From: RUG100 sp050953405 | Lineage (GTDB): Bacteria; Bacillota; Clostridia; Peptostreptococcales; Anaerovoracaceae | NCBI GenBank assembly: GCA_050953405.1 | Contig: JBMNMP010000003.1 | Coordinates: 62,001 to 126,000, forward strand | Direction: 5' to 3' | DNA: 64,000 nt | Part shown: positions 55,254 through 64,000 of the stretch, in pieces | How the letters are laid out: each line of letters starts with the position of its first letter | How positions within the stretch are numbered: the first letter of the stretch is position 1 | Program-made: the position numbers and the translations under genes | The notes under the pieces: generated by a model | The model's input: only the letters and a program-made list of their open reading frames with translations | What the model was told of the DNA's origin: nothing | Database searches by the model: none

Positions 55254-55709
55254 ATGGAATTCAAGTTGCCGAGATGGGAAGAACTGCCGGATATGGACCT
55301 CTACCTGGAACAGGTGCTGTCGCTGCTGGACCAGTGGCTGGGAGGCAGACTGCCCGGCAGGAGCAAAAAGGTGCTCACAAGGACCATGGTCAATAATTAT
55401 GTAAAACAGAAGATAATACCGGCACCCGTGAACAAAAAATATGAAAAGAGATCCGTGGCGGCGCTGTTCCTGATAGCTTATCTCAAGTCTATATATGCGA
55501 TCAGCGATATCGCGAGACTGATCAGCCTCGCGATGAGCAAGGACGACATGGCGGTAGCTTACAACAAATTCTGCGAGTTCACCGAGCAGGCCGTGGGCGA
55601 AGTATATGCGGATGCCGAGGGCTACGAAGAGATGGACTATCTGATGAAGTCGGTGGCCGGTTCGTTTGCCTGTCAGCTCTTTGTCATGAAGGAGCACCTC
55701 AAGAAGTGA
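55254..55709 (+). CDS. DUF1836 protein, possible transcription regulator
   Basis: A 151-residue protein. Residues 1-30 are acidic; a helix-turn-helix-like stretch RTMVNNYVKQKIIPAPVNKKYEKRSVAALFLI follows at about residues 43-75, resembling MerR-type winged helices; the rest is helical. This fits DUF1836, whose role is not established. The divergent position opposite an operator-bearing promoter suggests it regulates the acyl-CoA ligase, as inference. AGGAGATAATGT precedes the ATG. Confidence 0.75.
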   Translation: MEFKLPRWEELPDMDLYLEQVLSLLDQWLGGRLPGRSKKVLTRTMVNNYVKQKIIPAPVNKKYEKRSVAALFLIAYLKSIYAISDIARLISLAMSKDDMAVAYNKFCEFTEQAVGEVYADAEGYEEMDYLMKSVAGSFACQLFVMKEHLKK

Positions 55710-55737
55710 GACGGGAAAGCGGCGGACGCCGTTTTTC

Positions 55738-55766
55738 TTGACAAACAGAGGAAAACTAAATAGAAT
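55738..55766 (+). promoter_or_regulatory. promoter of the valS T-box transcript
   Basis: TTGACA (55738-55743), 17-nt spacer, TAGAAT (55761-55766). A short GC hairpin plus TTTTTC at about 55720-55737 just before it may end the DUF1836 transcript. Confidence 0.75.
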
Positions 55767-55772
55767 AGAGCA

Positions 55773-55991
55773 GTACAAGTCAATACGGACTGAGAAGGAG
55801 AGGAGTAGCGCGGCTGCCCCCGCCAGAGAAGGAGATCCAAGGGCTGGAAGGTCTCCGGGAAGGCGATGCGTGAAGGTTGCTCCGGAGTCCGGCAGCAATG
55901 AAGAGCCGGGCGCGCCCAGGGCGCGGAACGGAAAAAAGGTGGTACCGCGGACAGTGATCACAAGTTCGTCCTTTTGGAGGACGAATTTTTT
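55773..55991 (+). promoter_or_regulatory. T-box riboswitch controlling valS
   Basis: The T-box sequence GGTGGTACCGCGG is at 55938-55950, the antiterminator partner for an uncharged tRNA ending ACCA. The competing terminator is TTCGTCCT (55965-55972) with AGGACGAA (55978-55985), then six T. Stem I shows CCAGAGAA and GCTGGAAG elements near 55822-55850. Since valS follows, the tRNA should be tRNA-Val; I could not place the specifier codon with certainty (GTG and GTC triplets occur in the 3' arm near 55870-55895). Confidence 0.9.
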
Positions 55992-56013
55992 AATACACAA
56001 GGAGAACAATAAA

Positions 56014-58701
56014 ATGGAAAAAAATCTTGCCAAAACTTACGATCCCAAGAGCTTTGAGGATCGTATCTATGAAGAATGGGAAAGCAGGGGCGCCTTCATC
56101 GCCGAGCGCGATGAGAACAAAAAGCCCTTTACTATAGTGATGCCGCCGCCAAACATTACGGGACAGCTGCACATGGGCCACGCTCTCGACCAGACACTGC
56201 AGGACGTGCTCATCCGCTGGAAGCGCATGCAGGGCTATTCGGCCCTCTGGCTGCCCGGATCGGATCACGCCAGCATCGCGACCGAGGTCAAGGTCGTCGA
56301 AAAGCTGCGTGAATACGAAGGCAAAGAGAAGGAAGATATAGGAAGAGAAAAGTTCCTGGAGCGCGCCTGGGAATGGAAGCGCATCTACGGGGGCAAGATA
56401 ACGCAGCAGTGCAGAAAGCTGGGAGACTCCTGTGACTGGAGCCGTGAGAGGTTCACGATGGACGAAGGCTGCAACCGCGCGGTGAAGGCTTTCTTTGTGA
56501 GACTCTACAAGAAGGGGCTCATTTACAGGGGCAACCGTCTCATCAACTGGTGCCCCGAGTGCGGCACCTCGCTCTCGGATGCAGAGGTAGAGCATGAGGA
56601 CAAGAACGGAAAGTACTGGTACTTCAGGTATCCGGGAGCGGACGGCTCTGAGGGTATTGTGGTCGCCACTTCGCGTCCGGAGACCATGTTCGGCGACGTG
56701 GCCATAGCGGTCAGCCCGGACGATGACAGATACAGGGATATGGTCGGCAAAAAAGTGATCCTGCCGCTGGTCGGCCGCGAGATACCGATCATAGCCGATC
56801 CCTACCCGGATCCGGAAAAGGGCACCGGTGCCGTGAAGATCACACCGGCGCACGACGAGAACGACTTTGAAGTCGGCCAGAGGCACGACCTCGAGCAGCT
56901 CTGCTGCATCAACAAAGATGCCACCATGAACGATCTGGCCGGTAAATACGAAGGTATGGACAGGTATGAGTGCCGCAGGGCATGGGTCAGCGACCTCGAA
57001 GAGGCCGGCTACCTCGTGAAGACGGAAGACATGGTGATCCCTGTGGGCGAGTGCTACCGCTGCCACACCGCGGTGGAGCCGATGCTGTCGGAGCAGTGGT
57101 TCGTAAGGATGGAAGAGCTGGCCAAGCCGGCCCTCGAAGCCGCTAAGGACGGCAGACTGAACCACGTGCCCGAGAGGTTCACCAAAGTCTACACCCACTG
57201 GCTGGAGAACATCAGAGACTGGTGTATCTCGCGTCAGCTGTGGTGGGGACACCGCATACCGGCTTACTACTGCGAAGACTGCGGTGAGATAACAGTCAGT
57301 GCAGAAACACCCGACAGATGCGAAAAATGCGGCAGCACCAGGCTGCATCAGGATGAAGACGTGCTGGACACCTGGTTCTCATCGGCACTGTGGCCTTTCT
57401 CCACACTGGGCTGGCCTGAGGAGACTGAAGATCTCAAGTACTTCTACCCGACCGACGTGCTGGTCACCGGTTACGATATCATCTTTTTCTGGGTAGTCAG
57501 GATGGTGTTCTCGGCCCTCGAAGTCACCGGTGAAAGCCCCTTCAAGTACGTTTACGTACACGGACTGGTGCGCGATGCGCAGGGCCGGAAGATGAGCAAA
57601 TCGCTGGGCAACGGTATCGACCCGCTGGAGGTCATCGACCAGTATGGTGCGGATGCGCTGAGATTCATGCTGTCTACCGGCATCACTCCGGGAAATGACA
57701 TGAGGTACTCGGAGGACAAGATCGAGGCTGCCAGAAACTTTGCTAACAAGCTGTGGAACGCTTCGCGTTTCGTGATCATGAATCTTCAGGACGAGAACGG
57801 CGAGTTCCGCGAGATGGCGGAGGAAGACGGTGCCGCCCTGCAGGATGAAGACAAGTGGATGATTTCCGCAGTAAACGATGCCGCCAGGGAAGTGACCGCC
57901 CACATGGACAAATTCGACCTGGCGCTGGCCGGACAGAAGGTATATGACCTGATATGGAACGAATACTGCGACTGGTATATAGAGATCGTGAAGGGAAGAC
58001 TCTACGGAGACGATGAAGAGGACAAGAAGGTCGCCAGGATGGTGCTCGTAAGAGTGCTCAAAGACCTGCTGCGGATGCTGCATCCGTTCATGCCGTTCAT
58101 CACCGAGGAAATCTGGAGCTTCCTGCCGGCGGGAGCGCCGCAGGCGGACAACCCGGACAACTTCCTGATCAGGGAGCGCTGGCCGCAGTACAGCGAAGCC
58201 GACTCCTATCCCGAAGAGACAGCCAAGCTGGAGATGGCAAAGGAAGCTATCCGCGCCATCAGAAACATCAGGGCCGAAGCGGAAGCCGCGCCTTCAAGAA
58301 AGCTGTCAGCGGTGATCCTGGCGACGGGCAAGCCGCTGGAGTACTGCCGTGCAGCCGAAAGGTACATCAAAAAGCTGGCCAACATCACTGCTATAGATTT
58401 CATCGAGGACAAGAAGGATGCGCCTGAAGATGCCATGAGTGCGGTCATCGCCGGCGCCGAGATATACATTCCGCTGGACGAGCTGGTCGATTATGCGCAG
58501 GAAAAAGAGAGGCTGACCAAAGAAAAGAAGAGGCTGGAAGGCGAAGTCAGGAGATCCGAGAAGATGCTCGGCAACCCGGGATTCGTGAACAAGGCTCCTC
58601 AGAAGAAGATAGATGAAGAAAAAGAAAAGAAAGTGAAATATGAGGATATGCTGGCCAAGGTAAGCGAACAGCTGGCGATGGTGGAGAAAAAATTACCATG
58701 A
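56014..58701 (+). CDS. valS: valyl-tRNA synthetase
   Basis: An 895-residue class I synthetase. HIGH motif as QLHMGHAL near residue 52, the editing domain with VVATSRPETMFGDVAIAV near residue 213, KMSKS at about residue 527, and the C-terminal coiled coil that ends the protein (KERLTKEKKRLEGEVRRSEKML). Start at 56014 behind AAGGAGAACA; the in-frame stretch upstream belongs to the T-box leader. Overlaps folC by 4 nt. Confidence 0.98.
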   Translation: MEKNLAKTYDPKSFEDRIYEEWESRGAFIAERDENKKPFTIVMPPPNITGQLHMGHALDQTLQDVLIRWKRMQGYSALWLPGSDHASIATEVKVVEKLREYEGKEKEDIGREKFLERAWEWKRIYGGKITQQCRKLGDSCDWSRERFTMDEGCNRAVKAFFVRLYKKGLIYRGNRLINWCPECGTSLSDAEVEHEDKNGKYWYFRYPGADGSEGIVVATSRPETMFGDVAIAVSPDDDRYRDMVGKKVILPLVGREIPIIADPYPDPEKGTGAVKITPAHDENDFEVGQRHDLEQLCCINKDATMNDLAGKYEGMDRYECRRAWVSDLEEAGYLVKTEDMVIPVGECYRCHTAVEPMLSEQWFVRMEELAKPALEAAKDGRLNHVPERFTKVYTHWLENIRDWCISRQLWWGHRIPAYYCEDCGEITVSAETPDRCEKCGSTRLHQDEDVLDTWFSSALWPFSTLGWPEETEDLKYFYPTDVLVTGYDIIFFWVVRMVFSALEVTGESPFKYVYVHGLVRDAQGRKMSKSLGNGIDPLEVIDQYGADALRFMLSTGITPGNDMRYSEDKIEAARNFANKLWNASRFVIMNLQDENGEFREMAEEDGAALQDEDKWMISAVNDAAREVTAHMDKFDLALAGQKVYDLIWNEYCDWYIEIVKGRLYGDDEEDKKVARMVLVRVLKDLLRMLHPFMPFITEEIWSFLPAGAPQADNPDNFLIRERWPQYSEADSYPEETAKLEMAKEAIRAIRNIRAEAEAAPSRKLSAVILATGKPLEYCRAAERYIKKLANITAIDFIEDKKDAPEDAMSAVIAGAEIYIPLDELVDYAQEKERLTKEKKRLEGEVRRSEKMLGNPGFVNKAPQKKIDEEKEKKVKYEDMLAKVSEQLAMVEKKLP

Positions 58702-60017
58702 ATGAAGCGGGAAAGAGAGCGGTAGCACAGCTGGATCAGCTGATGAAATTCGGCAGCCGGCTGGGACTGGAGCGTATACAGGAACTGCTGCACACACTGG
58801 GTGATCCTCAGGAGGATCTGAAGGTCATCCACGTGGCGGGAACCAACGGCAAGGGCTCTGTCTGCCGGTATATATATGAGGTCCTGCAGGCGAACGGCTA
58901 CCGTACGGGGCTGTACACCTCACCTTATATAGAGGAATTCAATGAACGTATCGAATACAACGGCGAGCGCATCGGAGACGATGAGCTCGCCTCCTGCACT
59001 GACAGGGTAATGGCGGCCATCGACGATATGCTGGCAGGAGGCTGGGAAAGCCCGACAGAGTTCGAAGCCATCACGGCTGTGGCGGTGCTCTATTTCCATC
59101 TCAAATCGCCGGATTTCGTGATCCTCGAGGTGGGACTGGGCGGCAGGGGCGATTCTACGAATATAACTGATCGTCCGCTGGTCAGCGTCATCACATCTGT
59201 CTCATACGATCACATGGATCGACTGGGCAGCACCCTGAGCGAGATCGCGGCGGAAAAGGCCGGCATCATCAAGCCCGGATGCCCGGTGGTTTCCGCGGTG
59301 AAAGAGGAAGAAGCCGCCAGAGTCATCGCGAGGACAGCTTATGAGAAGGGCTGCGTGCTGCACAACGCTTCGGCTTACAAGCGCAGGATCGTCAGCATGG
59401 ACATCACGGGAGCCGAATTCAACGCCTGGATCGGGGAGACTTTTTACCCGGGCGTGAAGATTTCCATGAGCGGCGCTCATCAGGTCGACAACGCGGTGTG
59501 CGCCCTGGCTGCTATTGAAATACTCAGGAAATCAGGTATAATAAAAATAGTACGTCCTGCTCTCGACGAGGGCATGAAGAGGGCGGTACAGATAGGAAGG
59601 TTTGAAGTATTCGGCGATCAGCCGATGTACATCCTGGACGGAGCGCATAATCAGGATGGGATGCGTTCGCTGGCTGCTGCGGTGAAGAGCGACCTTCCGG
59701 ATGCAAGGATCATAACGGTGATCGGTATACTGGCCGACAAGGCGGTAGACGACATACTGGATGAAGCGTCATCGATCGGTGACCGCTTTATTGCTGTCGA
59801 ACCCGATAACCCGAGGAAGCTGGATCGCGCCGCCCTGCGGGAAAAGCTCGAAGAGCGCGGAAAAATGTGCACTGAGGCGGAGAGCGCTGAAGATGCACTG
59901 CGGCAGGCGCGTGAGGCATGCAGCAAAAAAGATAAAGGATATGATGTGATCCTCTGCGCGGGATCGCTGTATCTCATAGGGGAACTGAGGAGGATAATCA
60001 AGCATGAGCGTAGATAA
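58698..60017 (+). CDS. folC: folylpolyglutamate synthase / dihydrofolate synthase
   Basis: A 439-residue Mur-ligase-fold enzyme. KVIHVAGTNGKGSVCRYI at about residues 44-61, LYTSPYIEEFNERI, FVILEVGLGGRGDSTNI and ILDGAHNQDGMRSL are the FolC signatures. It adds glutamates to folates. The pairing valS-folC is common in Firmicutes; here it also follows a one-carbon gene block in the same window. Overlaps the next gene by 14 nt. Confidence 0.96.
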   Translation: MNEAGKRAVAQLDQLMKFGSRLGLERIQELLHTLGDPQEDLKVIHVAGTNGKGSVCRYIYEVLQANGYRTGLYTSPYIEEFNERIEYNGERIGDDELASCTDRVMAAIDDMLAGGWESPTEFEAITAVAVLYFHLKSPDFVILEVGLGGRGDSTNITDRPLVSVITSVSYDHMDRLGSTLSEIAAEKAGIIKPGCPVVSAVKEEEAARVIARTAYEKGCVLHNASAYKRRIVSMDITGAEFNAWIGETFYPGVKISMSGAHQVDNAVCALAAIEILRKSGIIKIVRPALDEGMKRAVQIGRFEVFGDQPMYILDGAHNQDGMRSLAAAVKSDLPDARIITVIGILADKAVDDILDEASSIGDRFIAVEPDNPRKLDRAALREKLEERGKMCTEAESAEDALRQAREACSKKDKGYDVILCAGSLYLIGELRRIIKHERR

Positions 60018-60942
60018 ACGCAAAAAAGTGCTGCTGTTTTACAATCCGTACTCCGGCAACGGAATGTTCAAAAACAGCCTGGATATGATCATACACAAAT
60101 TTCAGGAGCAAAAGCTGCTGGTGGTACCCGTCAGGTCGGAGAAAGGGCCTATCATCGAGGAGGCGCTGGACGCCATCGATGAGGACGATTACAGGGAGAT
60201 CATCGTGGCCGGCGGTGACGGTACGCTGAACATGTGCGTCAATGCGATGCTCAAGCGCGACATACACCTGCCTATCGGCTTATTCCCTGTGGGAACGGCC
60301 AACGACTTTGCCTACTATTTCGATCTTCCGCAGGAGGTCGAAGAAATGGCTGACGTGGCCATCGGAGATCACATTTCCACCGCGGATGTGGGACGCTGCA
60401 ATGACAGATATTTTATCAATGTGGCCGCCATGGGCAGCCTGGTGGATGTAAGCCAGAAGACGGACCCCAACCTCAAGAATACTCTGGGGATATTCTCATA
60501 CTATCTCAAGGCGCTGGGAGAACTGAGCAGCATGAAGCCGCTCCATGTGAAGCTGATAACCGACGACCATGTCTATAAAGAGACCATGTATTTCATGGTG
60601 GTCATGAACGGCAAATCGGCCGGCGGGTTCAAGAAGATATCGCCCCAGTCAGACATCAACGACGGACTGCTGGATGTGATCCTCTTCCGCAAGATGCCCT
60701 TTATGGAGTTCGGGCCGCTGCTGTTTTCGGTGCTCCAGGGCAATCACCCGAAGAACAAACATGTGCTGGTGTTCAACACCGATCACCTGCGCATAGAGTC
60801 CGATGAAGAGATATCTACGGATGTCGATGGCGAGAAGGGCGAAAAGCTGCCCCTCGAATTCAAAGTGCTGCCGAAGAGGCTGCAGATATTCACACCTGAA
60901 AGGAGCGAAGAGGATGCCGTTGCTGAAGATGATGGAAACTGA
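60004..60942 (+). CDS. YegS/BmrU-family lipid kinase (DagK-like)
   Basis: A 312-residue diacylglycerol-kinase-catalytic-domain protein. VLLFYNPYSGNG at the N-terminus, IIVAGGDGTLNMCVNAM near residue 67 (the GGDGT nucleotide motif), LFPVGTANDFA near residue 96 and NDGLLDVILFR near residue 220. It phosphorylates diacylglycerol or another lipid. The C-terminal acidic tail overlaps the next gene by 29 nt. Confidence 0.9.
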   Translation: MSVDKRKKVLLFYNPYSGNGMFKNSLDMIIHKFQEQKLLVVPVRSEKGPIIEEALDAIDEDDYREIIVAGGDGTLNMCVNAMLKRDIHLPIGLFPVGTANDFAYYFDLPQEVEEMADVAIGDHISTADVGRCNDRYFINVAAMGSLVDVSQKTDPNLKNTLGIFSYYLKALGELSSMKPLHVKLITDDHVYKETMYFMVVMNGKSAGGFKKISPQSDINDGLLDVILFRKMPFMEFGPLLFSVLQGNHPKNKHVLVFNTDHLRIESDEEISTDVDGEKGEKLPLEFKVLPKRLQIFTPERSEEDAVAEDDGN

Positions 60943-61303
60943 AGACAGGGAAGAACTGGCGGATTTCTTCGGGCGCATGGAGATGGATGCGCCCTGGGAA
61001 GGCGACGGGATCAGGCGACAGCTCACATGCTGGAAAGTGACCCATGGCTGCGAAGGCTACATCGCCGGAGCCGTGGCCCTCGGGAGGAGTGAAGGCAACT
61101 TTTTCCTGGAGGAGATTGCTGTCGATTACATATATAGAAAAATGAAACTTGGAAAAATCATGCTGGACAAGGTAGTCAGGACTGTAAGGTGCGAGGGCGG
61201 AAGTGTGCTCTACGCCGAGGTCGAGGACGGCAGGTTTTTCGAAAAGAACGGGTTCGTGGCCGCCAGGGAGGGCGCACCCGCGAATATGATGCTGGAGGTC
61301 TGA
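60914..61303 (+). CDS. GNAT-family acetyltransferase-like protein
   Basis: A 129-residue protein. IAGAVALGRSEGNFFLEEIAVDYIYRKMKLGKIMLDKVV covers motifs typical of the acetyl-CoA binding part (KMKLGKIM in place of the usual RGxGxG/A loop), followed by FFEKNGFVAARE. The weak loop makes catalysis uncertain. ATG 60914 lies inside the end of the lipid kinase gene behind GGAGCGAAGAGG. Substrate unknown. Confidence 0.7.
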   Translation: MPLLKMMETEDREELADFFGRMEMDAPWEGDGIRRQLTCWKVTHGCEGYIAGAVALGRSEGNFFLEEIAVDYIYRKMKLGKIMLDKVVRTVRCEGGSVLYAEVEDGRFFEKNGFVAAREGAPANMMLEV

Positions 61304-61305
61304 GT

Positions 61306-62331
61306 ATGAAGATAATAGTCGATGGAATGGGCGGAGACAACGCACCGGCTGCGATCGTCGAGGGCGCTGTCGAAGCTGCCGCGGAACTTTCCGCGGAATA
61401 TGAGATCTGTATTGTTGGCAGAGAAGATCTCATCAGTACGGAGCTGAAAAAATACGAGTACCGGGCGGGGCAGATAACGATCCGCGACTGCAAAGAAAAG
61501 ATCGAGATGGAGGATGCGCCTGTGAAGGCGGTGCGCACCAAGAAAGATTCTTCGATGGTGGTCGGTATCAACATGGTGAAAAACGGCGAGGGAGACTGCT
61601 TCATTTCGGCCGGGAATTCCGGAGCCCTCATGGCGGGAGGATTGTTCATCCTGGGGAGGATCCAGGGAATAGACAGGCCGCCCATCGCCAGCATATACCC
61701 GATCCTCGGCGGTACGCCGTCGCTGCTGATCGATGCGGGCGCAAATTCTGAATGCAAGCCCAACAATCTGGTGGAATTTGCCCACATGGGCAGCATATAT
61801 ATGGAAAAGGTGATCGGAAGAGAGAACCCCACGGTCGGCCTTGTCAACCTCGGCGTCGAGGAGGGCAAGGGCTCCACATTGACCAAGTCTGCGTTCATGC
61901 TGCTGCAGAAGAGCAATTTGAACTTCATCGGGAATGTGGAAGCCAGGGAAGTGCCTAAGGGAGCCTGCGATGTGATAGTCTGCGATGGCTTTGTGGGCAA
62001 CGTGATCCTCAAGCTGACCGAGGGCCTGGCATGGAACATCCTGGGGCTTCTCAAAAAGAAATTTACCGACGGGACTAAGGCCAAGATGGGTGCCTTGCTG
62101 CTCAAGAGCAAGCTCAAGGAGCTGAAATCGGAATTCGATTATTCCGAGTACGGCGGGGCGCCGATCCTGGGTGTCAAAGGTGCTGTTGTGAAGACGCACG
62201 GCTCTGCGAATGCCAACGCAGTCAAGAATACGATCCTCAAGTCGATACCTTACGCAGAGGAGAATGTCGTGCAGAAGATCCAGAATTCCGTTCTGGAGAT
62301 CGAGGAGATCGTAAATAGTGAACAAGAGTGA
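61306..62331 (+). CDS. plsX: phosphate acyltransferase PlsX
   Basis: A 341-residue enzyme that makes acyl-phosphate from acyl-ACP for phospholipid synthesis. IIVDGMGGDNAPAAIVEGAVEA at the start, FISAGNSGALMAGG near residue 105, LIDAGANSECKPNNLVEFAHMG near residue 140 and VCDGFVGNVILKLTEG near residue 225. It follows the GNAT gene by two bases. The acpP gene usually found between plsX and rnc is absent here. Confidence 0.96.
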   Translation: MKIIVDGMGGDNAPAAIVEGAVEAAAELSAEYEICIVGREDLISTELKKYEYRAGQITIRDCKEKIEMEDAPVKAVRTKKDSSMVVGINMVKNGEGDCFISAGNSGALMAGGLFILGRIQGIDRPPIASIYPILGGTPSLLIDAGANSECKPNNLVEFAHMGSIYMEKVIGRENPTVGLVNLGVEEGKGSTLTKSAFMLLQKSNLNFIGNVEAREVPKGACDVIVCDGFVGNVILKLTEGLAWNILGLLKKKFTDGTKAKMGALLLKSKLKELKSEFDYSEYGGAPILGVKGAVVKTHGSANANAVKNTILKSIPYAEENVVQKIQNSVLEIEEIVNSEQE

Positions 62332-63013
62332 TTTTAAGAACAAGACGGGTTATGAGTTCAGGGACCCGAAGCTGCTGCAGCAGGCGGTGACTCATAGTTC
62401 ATACACCCGTGATAAGAATCTGCCGCGGACAGAGTGCAACGAGAGGCTGGAGTTCCTCGGGGATGCTTTTTTCGATGCCATCATCGGCGAAGAACTGTAC
62501 GACCGCTTTCCGGAGAAGAATGAGGGGAGCTTGACGCAGTACAGAGCGCAGATAGTTTGTGAAAATTCGCTGGCGGAGACCGGCCGCAGGCTGGGAGTAG
62601 GAGATATGCTCCGGCTGGGCAAGGGCGAAGAGCAGACGGGCGGTCGCCATCGCGAATCGATAATAGCCGATGCCACGGAAGCCATCATCGGAGCCGTATA
62701 CAAGGATTCCGGATATGAAAAGACACGGGATTTCGTGCTCCGCATGTTCGCCTGGAGGGTGGAGGATGCCGTCAACGGGAAATGCCGCAGCGACTACAAG
62801 AGCGCGTTCCAGGAGCGCGTCCAGAGTCAGGGGCAGGCGGAGATCACTTATGAGATGCTGAAAGAAGAGGGGCCGGATCATGCGAAGACTTTCTATGTTG
62901 AAGTCAGAGTGGACGGCACGCCGTGCGGCAGGGGCCGGGGACACAGCAAGAAGGAAGCTGAGCAGCACGCCGCCCGGGAAGCTATATTAAAGGGAGACAA
63001 GGATGTACTTTAA
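62318..63013 (+). CDS. rnc: ribonuclease III (GTG start)
   Basis: A 231-residue RNase III. ECNERLEFLGDAFFDAIIGEELY near residue 40 is the catalytic signature, with ADATEAIIGAVYKDSGY for the second acidic cluster; a double-stranded RNA-binding domain fills residues about 155-228. The GTG start overlaps plsX by 14 nt, with GAGGAG 10 nt upstream. The 3' end overlaps smc by 11 nt. Confidence 0.95.
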   Translation: MNKSDFKNKTGYEFRDPKLLQQAVTHSSYTRDKNLPRTECNERLEFLGDAFFDAIIGEELYDRFPEKNEGSLTQYRAQIVCENSLAETGRRLGVGDMLRLGKGEEQTGGRHRESIIADATEAIIGAVYKDSGYEKTRDFVLRMFAWRVEDAVNGKCRSDYKSAFQERVQSQGQAEITYEMLKEEGPDHAKTFYVEVRVDGTPCGRGRGHSKKEAEQHAAREAILKGDKDVL

Positions 63014-64000
63014 AAGGCTGGAGATCCATGGATTCAAATCTTTTGCCGAGCCGGTGACTATAGAGTTCGACAGGGGCATCACCTGCGTGGTCGGGCCCAA
63101 CGGCAGCGGCAAGAGCAACATTTGTGATGCCATCCGCTGGGTCCTCGGAGCGCAGAGCGCCAAGGCGCTGCGCGGCGACAAGATGGAAGATGTCATCTTT
63201 GCCGGCAGTTCCAGCAGGAAGTCGCGGGGGATGGCGGAAGTCACCCTGGTGATCGATAATTCCGACGGAGCTCTCGATATTGATTACAACGAGGTGGCCA
63301 TCACCCGGCGCATGTACCGCTCGGGTGAGAGCGAATACCTCATCAACAATAACCCCTGCCGCATGAAGGATATCCGCGAGCTGACCATGGATACCGGGAT
63401 CGGCGTTGAAGGATACTCCATCATCGGCCAGGGAAAGATCAGCGATATCATCAGCAACAACACCGAGAGCATCCGGGAGATCCTGGAGGAAACGGCCGGG
63501 ATCGTGATGTACCGCAGCAAAAAAGCTGAAGCCGAGCGAAAGCTGGCTTCGGCTTCTTCGAATATGGAGAGAGTCGGTGACATCATCGGCGAGATCGAGG
63601 GGCGCATCGGCGGTCTCCGGAGCGACAGTGAAAAGGCCGCGGAATTCCTGAAACTGCGCGAGAGACACAGAAAGCTGGAGATAAACATCACCCTGAAGAA
63701 CATCGACAACATCAGGGAAAAGGACAAGATGATCAGCGAAGACCTGACAGAGCTGTCGCGCCTGATAGAGGAGACGGGACGGAACAAGCGGGAAACGAGC
63801 GGGAAGATCTCCGCCTGTGCTGCCAGAAGGGACGAACTGGATCAGAGGATCGAGGAAGCCAGAGCCCGCCAGGTGAAGATCATGGGCGAGGTCAACGCCC
63901 TCGTGAGCCGCGGCAGGGTGGAGAGCGAGAGGCTGGCCGCCATCGAAAGGAGCAGCGCCCTGCTGGAGGAAGAGATCAGCCAGCTGGAAGAAAAAATCGC
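63003..64000 (+). CDS. smc: chromosome segregation protein SMC, N-terminal part
   Basis: The frame runs off the end of the window; 332 codons are visible. YFKRLEIHGFKSFAEPVTIEF and Walker A VVGPNGSGKSNICDAIRWVLGAQ near residue 32 are SMC signatures. The Q-loop region IIGQGKISDIIS is near residue 142. From about residue 165 a long coiled coil begins. ATG 63003 overlaps the rnc end. SMC with ScpAB organizes and separates chromosomes; the rnc-smc order is usual in Firmicutes. Confidence 0.96.
   Translation, partial: MYFKRLEIHGFKSFAEPVTIEFDRGITCVVGPNGSGKSNICDAIRWVLGAQSAKALRGDKMEDVIFAGSSSRKSRGMAEVTLVIDNSDGALDIDYNEVAITRRMYRSGESEYLINNNPCRMKDIRELTMDTGIGVEGYSIIGQGKISDIISNNTESIREILEETAGIVMYRSKKAEAERKLASASSNMERVGDIIGEIEGRIGGLRSDSEKAAEFLKLRERHRKLEINITLKNIDNIREKDKMISEDLTELSRLIEETGRNKRETSGKISACAARRDELDQRIEEARARQVKIMGEVNALVSRGRVESERLAAIERSSALLEEEISQLEEKI

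Noticed and set aside
55990..57348. Minus-strand frame of 452 codons over valS
   Set aside because: Antisense to a fully conserved synthetase, no recognizable domain, no suitable promoter.
61210..62343. Minus-strand frame over plsX
   Set aside because: Shadow frame; plsX signatures are on the plus strand throughout.

Overview
The window looks like a chromosomal segment of an anaerobic Gram-positive bacterium of the class Clostridia. Supporting signs are strong purine-rich ribosome binding sites (AGGAGG), TTGACA/TATAAT-type promoters, a T-box leader before valS, a zinc-type S14, a type 2 adenylate kinase with a zinc-finger LID, a permuted RbgA GTPase, a formate-tetrahydrofolate ligase/FchA one-carbon cluster, and the 16S rRNA itself. 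I suspect Clostridiales Family XIII (Anaerovoracaceae), but this is an impression from reading, not a search result.

Layout. 1-2.7 kb: end of an ECF transporter (EcfT), the queuosine-precursor S component QueT, TrmB and an aminotransferase, then a solitary tRNA-Gly. 3-6.1 kb: a PC4-like protein, a large nucleoside kinase and a probable pseudouridine kinase. 6.2-21.8 kb: an uninterrupted S10-spc-alpha ribosomal superoperon with secY, adk, map, infA and rpoA. 21.8-23.8 kb: a U32 peptidase-family (RNA hydroxylation) gene. 23.8-29.5 kb: a complete rRNA operon (tandem promoters, 16S, tRNA-Ala, 23S, 5S, tRNA-Glu, terminator). 29.6-33.7 kb, minus strand: a zinc uptake operon (zur, small membrane protein, znuA, znuC, znuB, lipoprotein) with two Fur-family boxes around its promoter. 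33.7-34.5 kb: a small accessory island between the zur promoter and tRNA-Leu. It holds tiny hydrophobic peptides, a ribbon-helix-helix protein and what looks like a type I toxin-antitoxin locus.

34.6-41.6 kb: proA and a YprB-like nuclease (minus), then proB, proC, a NUDIX hydrolase, a Xer-like recombinase and an undecaprenyl-phosphate sugar-1-phosphate transferase (plus). 41.7-45.7 kb: a secreted NlpC/P60 enzyme, an XpaC/TelA pair and a DUF488 protein. 45.8-53.3 kb: rplS, rbgA, rnhB, then the one-carbon block metF-fhs-fchA-folD and larB-larC. 53.3-55.7 kb: an acyl-CoA ligase divergent from a DUF1836 gene, with a palindrome on the ligase promoter. 55.7-64 kb: T-box, valS, folC, a lipid kinase, a GNAT protein, plsX, rnc and the start of smc.

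Most of the window is ordinary core genome. The points I consider most worth checking are these: the candidate toxin/antisense RNA locus at 33.88-34.00 kb, whose toxin frame is broken at an A7 run that also encodes the antisense terminator tail; the FolD that lacks two cyclohydrolase residues beside FchA; the stand-alone half-length LarC; and the Ala/Glu-rich C-terminal tails on S3 and L19 that end alike.
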